Source: Alicyclobacillus hesperidum
Lineage (GTDB): Bacteria > Bacillota > Bacilli > Alicyclobacillales > Alicyclobacillaceae
DNA length: 64,000 nucleotides
NCBI RefSeq assembly: GCF_900107035.1
Contig: NZ_FNOJ01000003.1
Span: 1 to 64,000, forward strand
Direction of reading: 5' to 3'
Shown: positions 1-9,008 of the stretch, piece after piece
Numbering within the stretch: position 1 is the first letter of the stretch
How the letters are laid out: every line of letters begins with the position of its first letter
Translations under genes and position numbers: made by a program
The notes under the pieces: generated by a model
Database searches by the model: none
What the model saw: only the letters and a program-made list of their open reading frames with translations
Told to the model about the DNA's origin: nothing

Positions 1-2
1 GT

Positions 3-266
3 GCTGACTTGTTGATCCTGGACGAATGGGGCTACGTACCGGTGGATCGTGAGGGATCGCAGTTGCTGTTCCGCGTGGTTGCGGACAGTTACGAAAGCCG
101 TAGCCTAGTGATTACAACGAACCTCGAATTTTCAAAGTGGGGTTCCGTATTCACAGATGACCAGATGGCCGCAGCCATGATTGACCGCCTGGCGCACCAT
201 GGACACCTACTGGTGTTCGAGGGAAAAAGCTATCGCATGAAGCATGCGTTGATGAAACAGCGTTAA
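3..266 (+). CDS. istB: IstB-like ATP-binding transposition helper, C-terminal part
   Basis: The gene is open at the left edge of the window, so only about 87 C-terminal residues are present. LILDEWGYVP is the Walker B segment of the AAA+ helper ATPase of IS21-type elements. VITTNLEFSKW is the sensor region, followed by the usual DRL...H tail. IstB helps the IstA transposase choose and join target DNA. A partner istA should lie to the left, outside the window. Nothing in the visible part looks broken. The family call rests on these motifs in order. Confidence 0.85.
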   Translation, partial: ADLLILDEWGYVPVDREGSQLLFRVVADSYESRSLVITTNLEFSKWGSVFTDDQMAAAMIDRLAHHGHLLVFEGKSYRMKHALMKQR

Positions 267-318
267 AAATCCCCGTCGCATGGATGGGGAAAAACACACG
301 ATTTTTTCGGGGATTTTT
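265..318 (+). terminator. Hairpin after istB
   Basis: AAAAATCCCCG (265-275) pairs with CGGGGATTTTT (308-318). A smaller nested pair is TCCCC/GGGGA at 270-290. The stem begins inside the istB stop codon and its right arm ends in a T run. It could end istB transcription or block read-through into or out of the insertion sequence. Confidence 0.5.
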
Positions 319-438
319 GCTTGACAAAATACACTGATAACGTTGACATTTACCGTGCTTATTACCATCCACGTCTTGAAACGTATTCCTTTACATAGGT
401 AGATGTAGATATTTCAATCCATCTAACTTATATACACT

Positions 439-1695
439 TTATACAGATTCGTGCTCAACCTCAAAGGCGGTTTGTGCTGTGTAAGCAGAAAACGCCGGTA
501 CCGATAATGCTAGGATGACGGTCGCAACCAGTGAGGAAAGCCCGCTGACAAAAACGGATACACCAGGAGGCAGGATAGCTCCGATGAAGCCCGCTCGGAC
601 ATTGCCTAGCCTTGGCGCCCCCGTCCCCACGACATAGTCCATACCGCTGACACGACCCCGATATGAATCCGGCGTGCTTACTTGGACAAGCGTCGAACGC
701 AACACAACAAGTATGGTGTCTGCGGCGCCAGCGATGGCAAGCAAAAGCAGCGTTAACCATAAACTCTTAACGAGTCCAACCCCCATCACGCTCATACTCC
801 AAAACGCACAGGCAAATAAAATGCCACGACCCTCGCGCGAGAGATGACGAAGCGGGCCGGATACGATGAGAGACATGAGCCCGCCAATGCCTGTCGCAGC
901 CATGAGAAATCCCAGGGTATCTGGCCGCCCCTCGAAGCGGGCCGCATTGAGCGCTGGCAACAGGGGTGTGATAGCCCCAAGCACGGTCACATTGAGGTCA
1001 GCCAAAAAGGCCCCCAACAAAACGGGTTGCGTGACAACGAAGCGCAGGCCTTCACCAATAGACCGCAAGCTGCTGGGGATGGCTCCCCCTTCCGGAGGCA
1101 TCGCAGGTAAACGAGCGACCCCATAAAGCGCCGCAGCAAAGCTGATTGTGTCGATGGCATAACATACTTGAAATCCCCATAGCGAAGCCAAAATGCCGGC
1201 CAAAGACGGCCCGGCCACTTCGGCAAAACGAGTGAACGCGGTGTTTAATGCGGCACCGGCCTGTATCCGGTGTTTAGGTAAAATACGGGGCAAAAATGTC
1301 CGGCGTGCCGGTGCGTTGATTGCCCCGAATAGCGACTGCGCAATCAATAGAATGTAGAGAATCCACTGCAACTTCACTCCGATAAACGCTTGCGCCGCAA
1401 AGAGTGCGGATACTGCCGTTTGCCCGCTCGTCGCGGCGAGAACAAGTTTCCGTCGATCCATCGAATCACCGATGCTACCGCCGAGCAAACCGAAAGCCAT
1501 TGTAGGAATTCCGCTGCACAATCCCGCCAAACCAATGGCTAGCGAACTATGTGTGAGGTTGTACAGTTGAAGCGTTACCGCAAAGGTGGTCATATAACCG
1601 CCGAAGGTGGATATACCCGTCCCCAACCAGAGTCGACGAAACGCTGGGGACTCGCGCAACGGACTCGTATCCATAAACCAATTCCATCGCAACAA
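439..1695 (-). CDS. MFS transporter, EntS/MFS_3-like exporter
   Basis: This 418-residue integral membrane protein has about 12 hydrophobic segments. GGSIGDSMDRRKL in the loop between segments 2 and 3 is the MFS signature region. The overall pattern matches the MFS_3 group that includes enterobactin- and multidrug-type exporters; the substrate cannot be told. The TTG start at 1695 is chosen because AAGGGGG lies 8 bases upstream; the ATG at 1674 has a weaker site. It stands alone, between the insertion-sequence end and a divergent gene, and ends about 90 bases from the insertion-sequence end. Confidence 0.8.
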   Translation of the reverse strand: MLRWNWFMDTSPLRESPAFRRLWLGTGISTFGGYMTTFAVTLQLYNLTHSSLAIGLAGLCSGIPTMAFGLLGGSIGDSMDRRKLVLAATSGQTAVSALFAAQAFIGVKLQWILYILLIAQSLFGAINAPARRTFLPRILPKHRIQAGAALNTAFTRFAEVAGPSLAGILASLWGFQVCYAIDTISFAAALYGVARLPAMPPEGGAIPSSLRSIGEGLRFVVTQPVLLGAFLADLNVTVLGAITPLLPALNAARFEGRPDTLGFLMAATGIGGLMSLIVSGPLRHLSREGRGILFACAFWSMSVMGVGLVKSLWLTLLLLAIAGAADTILVVLRSTLVQVSTPDSYRGRVSGMDYVVGTGAPRLGNVRAGFIGAILPPGVSVFVSGLSSLVATVILALSVPAFSAYTAQTAFEVEHESV

Positions 1696-2131
1696 CAGAC
1701 GTACCCCCTTCCGCCCTATTTGGAGTGCACACGGCTACCGTGATAAGTTCTAACTGTACCATTATGGCACGCTCACAAACAAATTCTGTGCATTTCAATA
1801 CATCCCTTCCTGCGCTGAATTCGTAATATTCATTCCCAACTCATCCGTTGAGCAAGGCGGGAAGACCACCCGACCTTTATCGCGATCGCGCACATGGACA
1901 GCCTTACCTAGACAAAAAGGCCGACCTAACGAAGTAGCACGATGTCCTCAGCCTCTGAACCCAGTCTAGCCATCCTGACAAATCGGTTCAGTGCCAAATC
2001 AAATCCATATGCAATACCCATGCGTTTTCGACAATTATCCAAATAAACCCGCCCTGAAGTGTATAAGAGTTGAGGCGCAACGAGCTATAATATTTAAGCT
2101 GGAGCTGGCATTTGGTGAGGGGGAATCCGCG
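1696..2131. other. Intergenic region between two divergent genes
   Basis: No gene is supported in these 436 bases. On the plus strand TATAAT at 2086-2091 lies 41 bases before the TTG start at 2132 and may be a -10 box, but I see no good -35 at the right distance. The minus strand has CATAAT near 1758-1763, which could serve the transporter gene. In-frame extension of the downstream gene to 1991 is possible but has no ribosome binding site. Confidence 0.5.
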
Positions 2132-2578
2132 TTGCCGCCTATACCGCATTGGCTTGTTTACGCATCTGCTGTCGTCTTGCCGCTGGGCGCCTTTCTGCTG
2201 ACTCCGCCCAGCTTGTTGATGAATAAGTTGATTTCAAAATTCGAGATACATCCTAAGCTTGAAAATCCGCAGATTTCATCTGTTAACGTATACGGCACGG
2301 AACTGCGCGGTCGGGATCGAGATCGGTTCATTGTGGCGTTTAATAACGCAGATTTTCTGTTCGAGTATGGCACAATCCCTGCCTTGAACAAAAACCCAAT
2401 TTTTATTCGTGTAAAGCAAGGTAAACGCATGTATGAGTTTACTGCTTACCTGTATGGTGACGGGATGATTCAACTGGTTCGGCACAAAGGAAAGAGACAG
2501 ATAACCTATCGGGTGTCCTCAGAAATTCTGGAACTCGTCCTGCAATCGTGTATTCGCGATGCTTGGTGGGTCACTTGA
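2132..2578 (+). CDS. YfmQ-like membrane-anchored protein
   Basis: The frame is open from 1991, but the TTG at 2132 has GAGGGGG 8 bases upstream and gives 148 residues, close to the size of Bacillus YfmQ. There is one N-terminal membrane segment (about residues 8-24, WLVYASAVVLPLGAFLL). A soluble domain follows with the pattern PPSLLMNKLISKFEIHPKL, then FNNADFLFEY and KQGKRMYEF. I recognise this as the YfmQ family from memory; its function is unknown. The gene is monocistronic. The orientation of the soluble domain cannot be told. Confidence 0.65.
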   Translation: MPPIPHWLVYASAVVLPLGAFLLTPPSLLMNKLISKFEIHPKLENPQISSVNVYGTELRGRDRDRFIVAFNNADFLFEYGTIPALNKNPIFIRVKQGKRMYEFTAYLYGDGMIQLVRHKGKRQITYRVSSEILELVLQSCIRDAWWVT

Positions 2579-2871
2579 ATATCCCGCGAGCCAAGATTTG
2601 CATGGCTAGCAGGTACTTACTGCGCTGCGTGTATACGGCTCGCCTCTCATCCCCACCGTCCCCCTACTGCCTACAGTGGTTCTAAACTTCACGCAACCGC
2701 TTATGCATGATCTTGAACATCCTCATACAATCGCTAGGCCATTGCTTTAACGTTTTAGCTATCTGTGCCGGCGCGGAGGTGGTGTAAGGCATCTGTCTAC
2801 GTCTGCGTGAACGTGCTGTTCATATCTTCACCTCTTTACAAACCATGAGAACCAGGGGGATGGGTTTGCCC

Positions 2872-4740
2872 ATGCAAATTCGAAGGTGGCTCAGTGCAAT
2901 TGGATGCGTGTCCCTTGTGTGCAGTCCTGGATTGACCGTGGTCAGCGCCGATACACCCGCTGTGCCAACATCTAACGCCAATCATACAATCTTCGGCCCT
3001 AACGTGTATGTGTTCGATCCTTCTATGCCGAGTTCCAGTATTCAGCAAGTTGCAGATACAATCTTCAGTCAGCAGGAGACCAATGAATTCGGTAGCCAGG
3101 GATACGCATTGCTCTTTAAGCCGGGTAATTATCAAGTCGACGTTAAAGAAGGATTTTACACACAGGTTGCCGGACTAGGCCAGAATCCTGGAGACGTCAC
3201 CATTGACGGCAACATCAACGCCAACGCACAGTACAATGATGGCAACGCCACAGACAACTTCTGGCGCTCAGTCGAAAACCTCACGGTCGATCCAACCGCT
3301 GGCGTCACCGATAACGGCGTCAAGTGGGATCCGCAAGGAATGCAATGGGCCGTCTCACAAGAAGCCCCAATTCGCCGAGTGCATGTCGAAGGAAACCTAG
3401 ATTTATTCGATTTCACATCGTCATGGGGAGCTGGCTATGCAAGCGGAGGTTTTATGGCTGACTCCATGGTCGATGGCAAAGTCGTTCCTGCGTCTCAGCA
3501 GCAGTGGTTGTCGCGCAACAATCAGTACGGCAACTGGAGTAACGGCGTATGGAATATGGTTTTCGTTGGTGACACGAATCCACCGAGCGGAACATGGCCT
3601 GCAGAGCCATATACGGTTGTTCAGCAGACGCCCGTGATCGCTGAAAAGCCGTACCTGTACATGGACAATCAAGGGAAGTTTAACGTCTTTGTACCCGCCT
3701 TGCAGACAAATCGCCAAGGTGTGAGTTGGGAGAATGGTGCGACGCCGGGGCGTTCGATTCCTATCGATCAATTCTTCATTGCATTCCCAAGTACACCGGT
3801 CGCTCTGATTAACCGTGCACTCGATCAAGGTAAAAACCTCATTTTCACACCAGGTACCTATCAAATTACGAATACCATCCGGATCACCCATCCAGACACG
3901 ATTGTGATGGGCCTTGGCTTTCCGACTCTGGTTGCAGCTAACGGACAACAGGCCATGTCCGTCGCCGACGTTGGAGGCGTCCGCATTGCTGGCCTCATCA
4001 TCGATGCTGACGCAATACGCACCCCGGCCCTGATGACCATTGGGTCAGATCATGGTCAGGCAGCATTTCAATCGCCGCACTTTGACTACGCAAGTGATCC
4101 CACCATACTATACGACCTGACCTTCCGTGTCGGTGGAGCGCGCCCCGGGACGACCGATGCTTCCCTAGTCATCAACAGTAATCATGTTATCGGCGACGAC
4201 ATTTGGCTATGGCGGGCCGATCACGGCACAGGAGTTGGCTGGAATCAAAATGTGGATGCCAACGGATTGGTTGTCAATGGCGATGACGTGACCATGTATG
4301 GCTTGTTTAATGAACATCACGAACAATATCAAACCGTATGGAACGGAAACGGCGGACGTGTCTACTTCTACCAATCCGAGGATCCCTACGATGTGCCGAA
4401 TCAGGCCGCGTGGATGAGCCACAATGGAACCGTAAACGGTTACGCCTCGTACAAAGTCGCGGCCAATGTCACGTCAAACCAGGTCTTCGGGATCGGCGTC
4501 TATTCCTACTTCCGAGATGCTGCCGTCGTGCAAAACAGCGCGATCGAAGTGCCAAACGCGCCTGGTATTCGCATTACGCATGCAACGACGGTGTGGTTAA
4601 ATGGTCAGCCTGGTAGCGAGATTGCACACATCGTGAACGACATCGGCAATCCTGTGTACGCGAACTCACCAAGCGACGCCATGCGCCAGACCCTTGATGC
4701 GTTTCAAGGAAGTGGAAGTCTAAGCGACGTCTCGTCTTAA
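2872..4740 (+). CDS. Secreted GH55-like right-handed beta-helix protein
   Basis: The frame opens at 2845, but AGGGGG at 2854-2859 fits a start at TTG 2866 or ATG 2872. From 2872 there is a signal peptide with a cleavage site after VVSA (about residue 26). The mature protein of roughly 600 residues has two similar segments: LLFKPGNYQVDV with TIDG in the first half, and LIFTPGTYQITNTI with GLIIDAD in the second. Twin starts of this kind are known for GH55 beta-1,3-glucanase-type parallel beta-helices. GRVYFYQSEDPYDVP resembles a conserved stretch of such proteins. A glucan-degrading role is an inference; I cannot confirm the catalytic residue. It is followed by another secreted protein gene. 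Confidence 0.7.
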   Translation: MQIRRWLSAIGCVSLVCSPGLTVVSADTPAVPTSNANHTIFGPNVYVFDPSMPSSSIQQVADTIFSQQETNEFGSQGYALLFKPGNYQVDVKEGFYTQVAGLGQNPGDVTIDGNINANAQYNDGNATDNFWRSVENLTVDPTAGVTDNGVKWDPQGMQWAVSQEAPIRRVHVEGNLDLFDFTSSWGAGYASGGFMADSMVDGKVVPASQQQWLSRNNQYGNWSNGVWNMVFVGDTNPPSGTWPAEPYTVVQQTPVIAEKPYLYMDNQGKFNVFVPALQTNRQGVSWENGATPGRSIPIDQFFIAFPSTPVALINRALDQGKNLIFTPGTYQITNTIRITHPDTIVMGLGFPTLVAANGQQAMSVADVGGVRIAGLIIDADAIRTPALMTIGSDHGQAAFQSPHFDYASDPTILYDLTFRVGGARPGTTDASLVINSNHVIGDDIWLWRADHGTGVGWNQNVDANGLVVNGDDVTMYGLFNEHHEQYQTVWNGNGGRVYFYQSEDPYDVPNQAAWMSHNGTVNGYASYKVAANVTSNQVFGIGVYSYFRDAAVVQNSAIEVPNAPGIRITHATTVWLNGQPGSEIAHIVNDIGNPVYANSPSDAMRQTLDAFQGSGSLSDVSS

Positions 4741-4867
4741 CCCCCATGGTCATGTACATGGATGCCAAGGAATACTTTTGCCTACTTCGATCAAAATTCA
4801 ATACTTAGGTGTTATGTTCATGTCGAGCCACGAAGCTCCTAATTACGGTATCGAGGTGGTAACAGAC

Positions 4868-5722
4868 ATGGCGTATCACTTCACACGCAAAACCATTCTA
4901 GGCACCCTAGCAACCGCAGTCACGCTTGGACTTGGTTCGACGGCTGTATTCGCATCTGTGTCACACTCATCTCACCACGCTGTGTTCGCATCGACCCAGG
5001 CTGGTTCCCAAAGTGCGTCCAGCAACCGACAAGCCGAAAAGCGTCGGGATCCATTGGAACTGCGTCAACTCTTGCTTGCAACAGCCGCTAAAGATCTCAA
5101 TATAAGCACTGAGACACTGCAAAATGACTTGCAATCAGGCAAGTCACTGGCTGACATCGCGTCGGCGCAAGGTGTTTCAGCATCTACGTTGACAGCGGAC
5201 TTGAATGCAAGCGTGCAAACACAGCTAAAGACCGAGGTTGCCGATGGGAAACTTTCGAGTGCACAGGAGACGAAGCTTACATCTCATCTCGATGCATGGA
5301 TAAGCGATTGGGTCAATGGCAAGTTGCCAAACCATCCCGTCAGATTCCACCGCGAAGGATGGGGTGCCAAGTTTGCCCTTGAAGGAAGCCTCATTTCGAC
5401 TGCGGCTCAAGACCTGAATCTGAGTACGTCGGTGCTGGAGAGCGACCTAAAAGCGGGCAAGACACTGGCCGATGTCGCGTCGGCACAGGATGTCACAGTA
5501 TCTACGCTGGTTTCCGATTTGGAAACGACGATTCAGTCCGACTTGAATGCGGCTGTCTCCCAGGGAAAGTTGACAGCGTCGCAAGAGACCAATATCCAAT
5601 CGCACCTTGATTCGTGGATTACCAATTGGGTGAATGGGACCTTCCCGCAAGGCGCTCATATTCAAGGAGCTCAACCGACGACATCATCTTCCGACACCAC
5701 TTCGACCAATGCCCAGGCATAA
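4868..5722 (+). CDS. Secreted protein with two ~82-residue repeats
   Basis: The start is the ATG at 4868, behind GAGGTGG; an upstream in-frame start at 4778 lacks a binding site. The 284-residue product has a signal peptide ending near AVFAS (residue 30). Two repeats follow, at about 71-153 and 178-259. Each holds a DLN(I/L)ST..L..DL..GK(S/T)LAD(I/V)ASAQ block and ends in W(I)..WVNG. A Ser/Thr-rich tail closes the protein and there is no cysteine. The function is unknown. It follows the beta-helix gene by 127 bases, reads the same way, and ends at a clear terminator, so the two may be co-transcribed. Confidence 0.75.
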   Translation: MAYHFTRKTILGTLATAVTLGLGSTAVFASVSHSSHHAVFASTQAGSQSASSNRQAEKRRDPLELRQLLLATAAKDLNISTETLQNDLQSGKSLADIASAQGVSASTLTADLNASVQTQLKTEVADGKLSSAQETKLTSHLDAWISDWVNGKLPNHPVRFHREGWGAKFALEGSLISTAAQDLNLSTSVLESDLKAGKTLADVASAQDVTVSTLVSDLETTIQSDLNAAVSQGKLTASQETNIQSHLDSWITNWVNGTFPQGAHIQGAQPTTSSSDTTSTNAQA

Positions 5723-5731
5723 GTGCCTAAT

Positions 5732-5767
5732 GAACCCCGCCGCCCTGCAGCGGGGTTCATCTTTTTC
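5732..5767 (+). terminator. Rho-independent terminator
   Basis: GAACCCCGC (5732-5740) pairs with GCGGGGTTC (5750-5758) around a 9-base loop, followed by ATCTTTTTC. It lies 10 bases after the stop of the two-repeat protein gene. Confidence 0.85.
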
Positions 5768-5784
5768 TACTCTCTGCGCCACGT

Positions 5785-5810
5785 AAAAACGCCCACCGAC
5801 ACGGGTGGGC
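5785..5810 (-). terminator. Rho-independent terminator of the aromatic operon
   Basis: GCCCACC (5791-5797) pairs with GGTGGGC (5804-5810). On the minus strand the stem is followed by GTTTTTACG. It lies 37 bases after the last gene of the minus-strand operon, back to back with the plus-strand terminator. Confidence 0.75.
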
Positions 5811-5846
5811 AGTGAGTTTTGGTCGCGAGAAAAAGCAGCGTGCAGA

Positions 5847-6338
5847 TTACACAAAGATACTCAAGTTAAGCATGGATAAAACCGTTTGATCTGGATGAAC
5901 GGTTCGTTCCATTAGTTTTAGCGATCCATCCACACGGCGAATCACGTCGATTCGCTCCCCGAATAGCTGCTCGACATCAGCCTTGTCACGAATACTGCGA
6001 AGGATTAACACATAACTTTGCACGGTCGCCTCATCCGGGCCATTCTCCCCAGTCACGAGGATATTGGTGACCACGTGACGCGTGCGGGTATGGGGATTCT
6101 CTGCCCATGCGGAGGTTGTACGAAGTCGTTCCACCCGAGTGCGGAGACTTTGCTTTGTCTCGTCAAAAAACGTCATATCATTCACAATGTCACAAGGGTC
6201 TTTGAAGTCCCGCGTTGCACGCAATGGCATCCGATAGCGGATATTGTCATCCAGCAGATCCAGCCACTCCTCATACTTGCGTGCATCGAGTAGTGAAGCC
6301 TCGGTATACAAGAATCTACAAATGTCATCATAGTGCAT
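5847..6338 (-). CDS. Aromatic-ring-hydroxylating dioxygenase, beta subunit
   Basis: The 163-residue product matches the small (beta) subunit of Rieske non-heme iron ring dioxygenases: an N-terminal FLYTEASLLDARKYEEWLDLL stretch split over the cystatin-like fold, then YRMPLRATR, a RVERLRT block and RTRHVVTNI. The beta subunit is structural and builds the alpha3-beta3 oxygenase. The ATG at 6338 follows GAGGTGG; the GTG at 6347 has no room for a binding site. It lies 33 bases behind the alpha subunit gene and is the last gene of the operon. Confidence 0.9.
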   Translation of the reverse strand: MHYDDICRFLYTEASLLDARKYEEWLDLLDDNIRYRMPLRATRDFKDPCDIVNDMTFFDETKQSLRTRVERLRTTSAWAENPHTRTRHVVTNILVTGENGPDEATVQSYVLILRSIRDKADVEQLFGERIDVIRRVDGSLKLMERTVHPDQTVLSMLNLSIFV

Positions 6339-6371
6339 ATGCTCCACCTCTTTGACGTGCAGATATCGAGC

Positions 6372-7715
6372 TCAAATCGCGTCATCGAGTAAACATTCGA
6401 TCCAGCGCTCGTAAAAGGCCCGCGAAATGGCGTCTAAATAACACGTTGGATACGCCACGCCCGGCCCCGGCCATGATGGATCCGGTTCAACTCTGTCTAA
6501 ACCCATTAAATAGTTGAGGACATTGTTGTAATGAACGTCTTTGTCCTGCGTCATCCAGCCCTGGCTAGCCTCGGCGACGCGCGTCCAGATTTCCGCATCA
6601 TCCTGCTCCAATGTGCCTGCTGGGCCAAAGGAACCAACGTAGCTGAGGTAGGATGCTTCTTTGAACGCTTCGGGGGCATCCTTATCTACCATCAACCACG
6701 ATGTCACTTCAATCGAAGTCGGCGTGAGCGGCCTCCACACCCGAAAATTGACAAACGATGTCAACGGCTCATCCGGCCCTCCTGTCCCATGCATCGGACT
6801 GACGAATGACAGGTTTGGAAAACAGTTACCGACCGTAATCATCGTATTGCGAAAGACGTCTAGTTGCACCGGATCGAGGTTTCGTTCAAACATTGGCCAC
6901 ATGGCTTGTGGAAGTCCCTGAAACGGAGGCACATTCATGTCTTTGCGGCGCGTAACGATGTTGATACCGTGCCCGTTATCCAAGACGATTTGATATCCGT
7001 AGCTTGCATACATCGGGTCTTTTGGGCTGATCCCCAATTCAACGGTGGAGCGATGCGTCATCGCCGTATGATACGGATCTCCTCCAAAGTTATCAGCACT
7101 AATTTTCCAGTTGGTGTGGATAATCCATCTCTGAGGAATGCCGCGTACCTCCATGCCGTGATCGCTACGACCCAGCATCAAATCAAAATACCACTTCATG
7201 TCCCCTAGAAATGTTTCGAGAGGCTCTACATGCTCGTTCAGCGATCCAAATATCATACCTTGATAACTTTCAACCCGTGGGATCTTGCGCAATGACCATT
7301 GACTGCGATCCATCTCCTTGCCATAAACTTTATTTCCTGCGACAATGCCGGTCAGCTCTCCCGCAAGATTGAACGTCCAGCCGTGGTACGGACAGGTGAA
7401 GGCTTTTTTGTTGCCAAAGTCGGCTGTACACAGTTTCGTCCCACGATGTGTGCAGGAATTGAGATAAGCTTGCACTTTGCCTTCTGCATCACGAACCAAC
7501 AAGACGGGATCACGCGCAATCCAGCGAGTGACATAGTCCCCCGGACGTGCGACCTCAGATTCGTGCCCGAGGAAATTCCACGTCTTTGCGAAAATGCGCT
7601 CGAGTTCTGCTTGAAACACATCCGGATCGGTAAACGCCCATTGTGGCAACAAACCGCGCTGCACTTTCGCACGCACGTTTTCGAGAAGCGATCGGTCAAG
7701 TTTGCCATACTTCAT
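6372..7715 (-). CDS. Aromatic-ring-hydroxylating dioxygenase, alpha subunit
   Basis: This 447-residue protein is the catalytic subunit. The Rieske [2Fe-2S] ligands are in CTHRG (Cys88, His90) and CPYHGW (Cys108, His111). The mononuclear iron site is in GDPYHTAMTH (Asp213, His216, His221), with the third ligand probably in LEQDD near the C terminus. The enzyme adds both atoms of O2 to an aromatic ring to give a cis-diol or, after loss of a substituent, a catechol. The ATG at 7715 is preferred over GTG 7724 by ribosome-binding-site spacing. No ferredoxin or reductase gene lies in the operon, so electrons must come from elsewhere. The substrate is not known. Confidence 0.93.
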   Translation of the reverse strand: MKYGKLDRSLLENVRAKVQRGLLPQWAFTDPDVFQAELERIFAKTWNFLGHESEVARPGDYVTRWIARDPVLLVRDAEGKVQAYLNSCTHRGTKLCTADFGNKKAFTCPYHGWTFNLAGELTGIVAGNKVYGKEMDRSQWSLRKIPRVESYQGMIFGSLNEHVEPLETFLGDMKWYFDLMLGRSDHGMEVRGIPQRWIIHTNWKISADNFGGDPYHTAMTHRSTVELGISPKDPMYASYGYQIVLDNGHGINIVTRRKDMNVPPFQGLPQAMWPMFERNLDPVQLDVFRNTMITVGNCFPNLSFVSPMHGTGGPDEPLTSFVNFRVWRPLTPTSIEVTSWLMVDKDAPEAFKEASYLSYVGSFGPAGTLEQDDAEIWTRVAEASQGWMTQDKDVHYNNVLNYLMGLDRVEPDPSWPGPGVAYPTCYLDAISRAFYERWIECLLDDAI

Positions 7716-7742
7716 ATCCTTCACCGCCTATTGTAAGCGTTA

Positions 7743-9008
7743 TTAAATGGAAGGCGTCGATACATTGGCTTGGTTTTCCCCGCGACGCGTCTGACCAACC
7801 TTGCGTGGCGCTGTTTCACGAACGCCAAAGCCAATCAAGAAAACAAGGAACGATCCCGCTGCTGCAATGAACATCGGCATTGTCAATCCGAAGTGATCGG
7901 CTGCGACCCCCGCAAGTGTAGGCACGACAGTACCACCAAAAATTTCGCCAATCATCATCATCAATCCGATGGTCGATGCCGCAAACACGGCCGGCACAGA
8001 CTCACTAGGAATGATGGACATCACGACAGGAGAAAAGCCTTGACCGATGGCAAGCACAAACAGAAGGACAATCAGCACGCCGATTCCCGTGTGCACCTCC
8101 GCAAGCACGAGTGGCGCCAATGTCGCTAAAAGGCCAGAGGCGATCAATGCCGGTTTGCGGCCGATGCGATCGGAGATGAAGGGGACGACGAATCCCCAAA
8201 TCCACGATCCGAATCCGAATGCACTCATGGCCCAGCTCATTTGTGTCGTGCTGATGTGGTCAACCTCGGTCATAAGTACAGGGGCAAAGGTCGCAAATGT
8301 AATCAACCATGTGATAAAACCAATAGAACAAATCAGGCACAACCACGTATTCCGATTGCGGAAGATCACCTTGTAGTCGGACCAGCGCAAACGATGCACT
8401 TCTGCCTGTGTATCTTCATACCGAATTTGCGGTTCGCGCATGTATTTCGCCACTATCAGCGTGAGAATAAGTGCCGGGATCGCCAATAGATAAAAGGCGA
8501 CACGCCAATTGAACGCGTTGGCCAATCCGACGACGACGAGCGGCGCGATCGCGCTGCCAAGCAAACCACTGGCGCTTTGCACAAAGCCGATGTTAAAGCC
8601 CTGTCGACTAGGCGTCGAGACGGATTTGACCGCTGTTGCGCCGATGGGAAACACAGGCCCCTCGGAGAGCCCCATCAGAGCGCGGACGAAAAACATCGCC
8701 AAAAACGACCCGACGACGCCCGATAGCACAGATGTCAGGGCAAAAATGACCATGAAGATGACGAGAATAGGTTTGCGATGGCCGATGAGATCGGAATAGC
8801 TGGAGAAAAACCACGCAGACACGCCCCAGCAAACGGACAGCGCAGAAGCGAACATACCAATCTGCGCGTTATTCAAGTGCAGCGCGGGGATAATGAAAGG
8901 CTCAAGAAACGTAATGCTCTGGCGATCCATAAAGACAAGACCGAAGGCAAAAAACATCATCACAATAATGCCATTCTGATACGTCCAGAACGATGATTTG
9001 GACTTCAT
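7743..9008 (-). CDS. MFS permease, probably aromatic acid uptake (ACS type)
   Basis: The product has 421 residues and 12 predicted membrane segments. FSSYSDLIGHRKPI and FISDRIGRKPALI are the two MFS loop motifs. The N-terminal GLVFMDRQSITFLEP and the layout recall the anion:cation symporter group that imports aromatic and sugar acids. Its start ATG overlaps the stop of the upstream hydrolase gene by 4 bases, so translation is likely coupled. Its place between catabolic genes suggests that it imports the pathway substrate (inference). Confidence 0.85.
   Translation of the reverse strand: MKSKSSFWTYQNGIIVMMFFAFGLVFMDRQSITFLEPFIIPALHLNNAQIGMFASALSVCWGVSAWFFSSYSDLIGHRKPILVIFMVIFALTSVLSGVVGSFLAMFFVRALMGLSEGPVFPIGATAVKSVSTPSRQGFNIGFVQSASGLLGSAIAPLVVVGLANAFNWRVAFYLLAIPALILTLIVAKYMREPQIRYEDTQAEVHRLRWSDYKVIFRNRNTWLCLICSIGFITWLITFATFAPVLMTEVDHISTTQMSWAMSAFGFGSWIWGFVVPFISDRIGRKPALIASGLLATLAPLVLAEVHTGIGVLIVLLFVLAIGQGFSPVVMSIIPSESVPAVFAASTIGLMMMIGEIFGGTVVPTLAGVAADHFGLTMPMFIAAAGSFLVFLIGFGVRETAPRKVGQTRRGENQANVSTPSI

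Larger units (their letters stand above)
1..348 (+). mobile_element. Right-hand end of an IS21-family insertion sequence (partial)
   Basis: The left edge of the window cuts through this element. It contains the 3' part of istB followed by about 80 bases of non-coding DNA. The motif TTGACA occurs twice in that tail (321-326 and 343-348), and the tail ends in CA; repeated short motifs inside the ends and a terminal CA are known for IS21-family elements. The exact end at 348 is an inference, because the left end and any target duplication lie outside the window. Confidence 0.5.
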
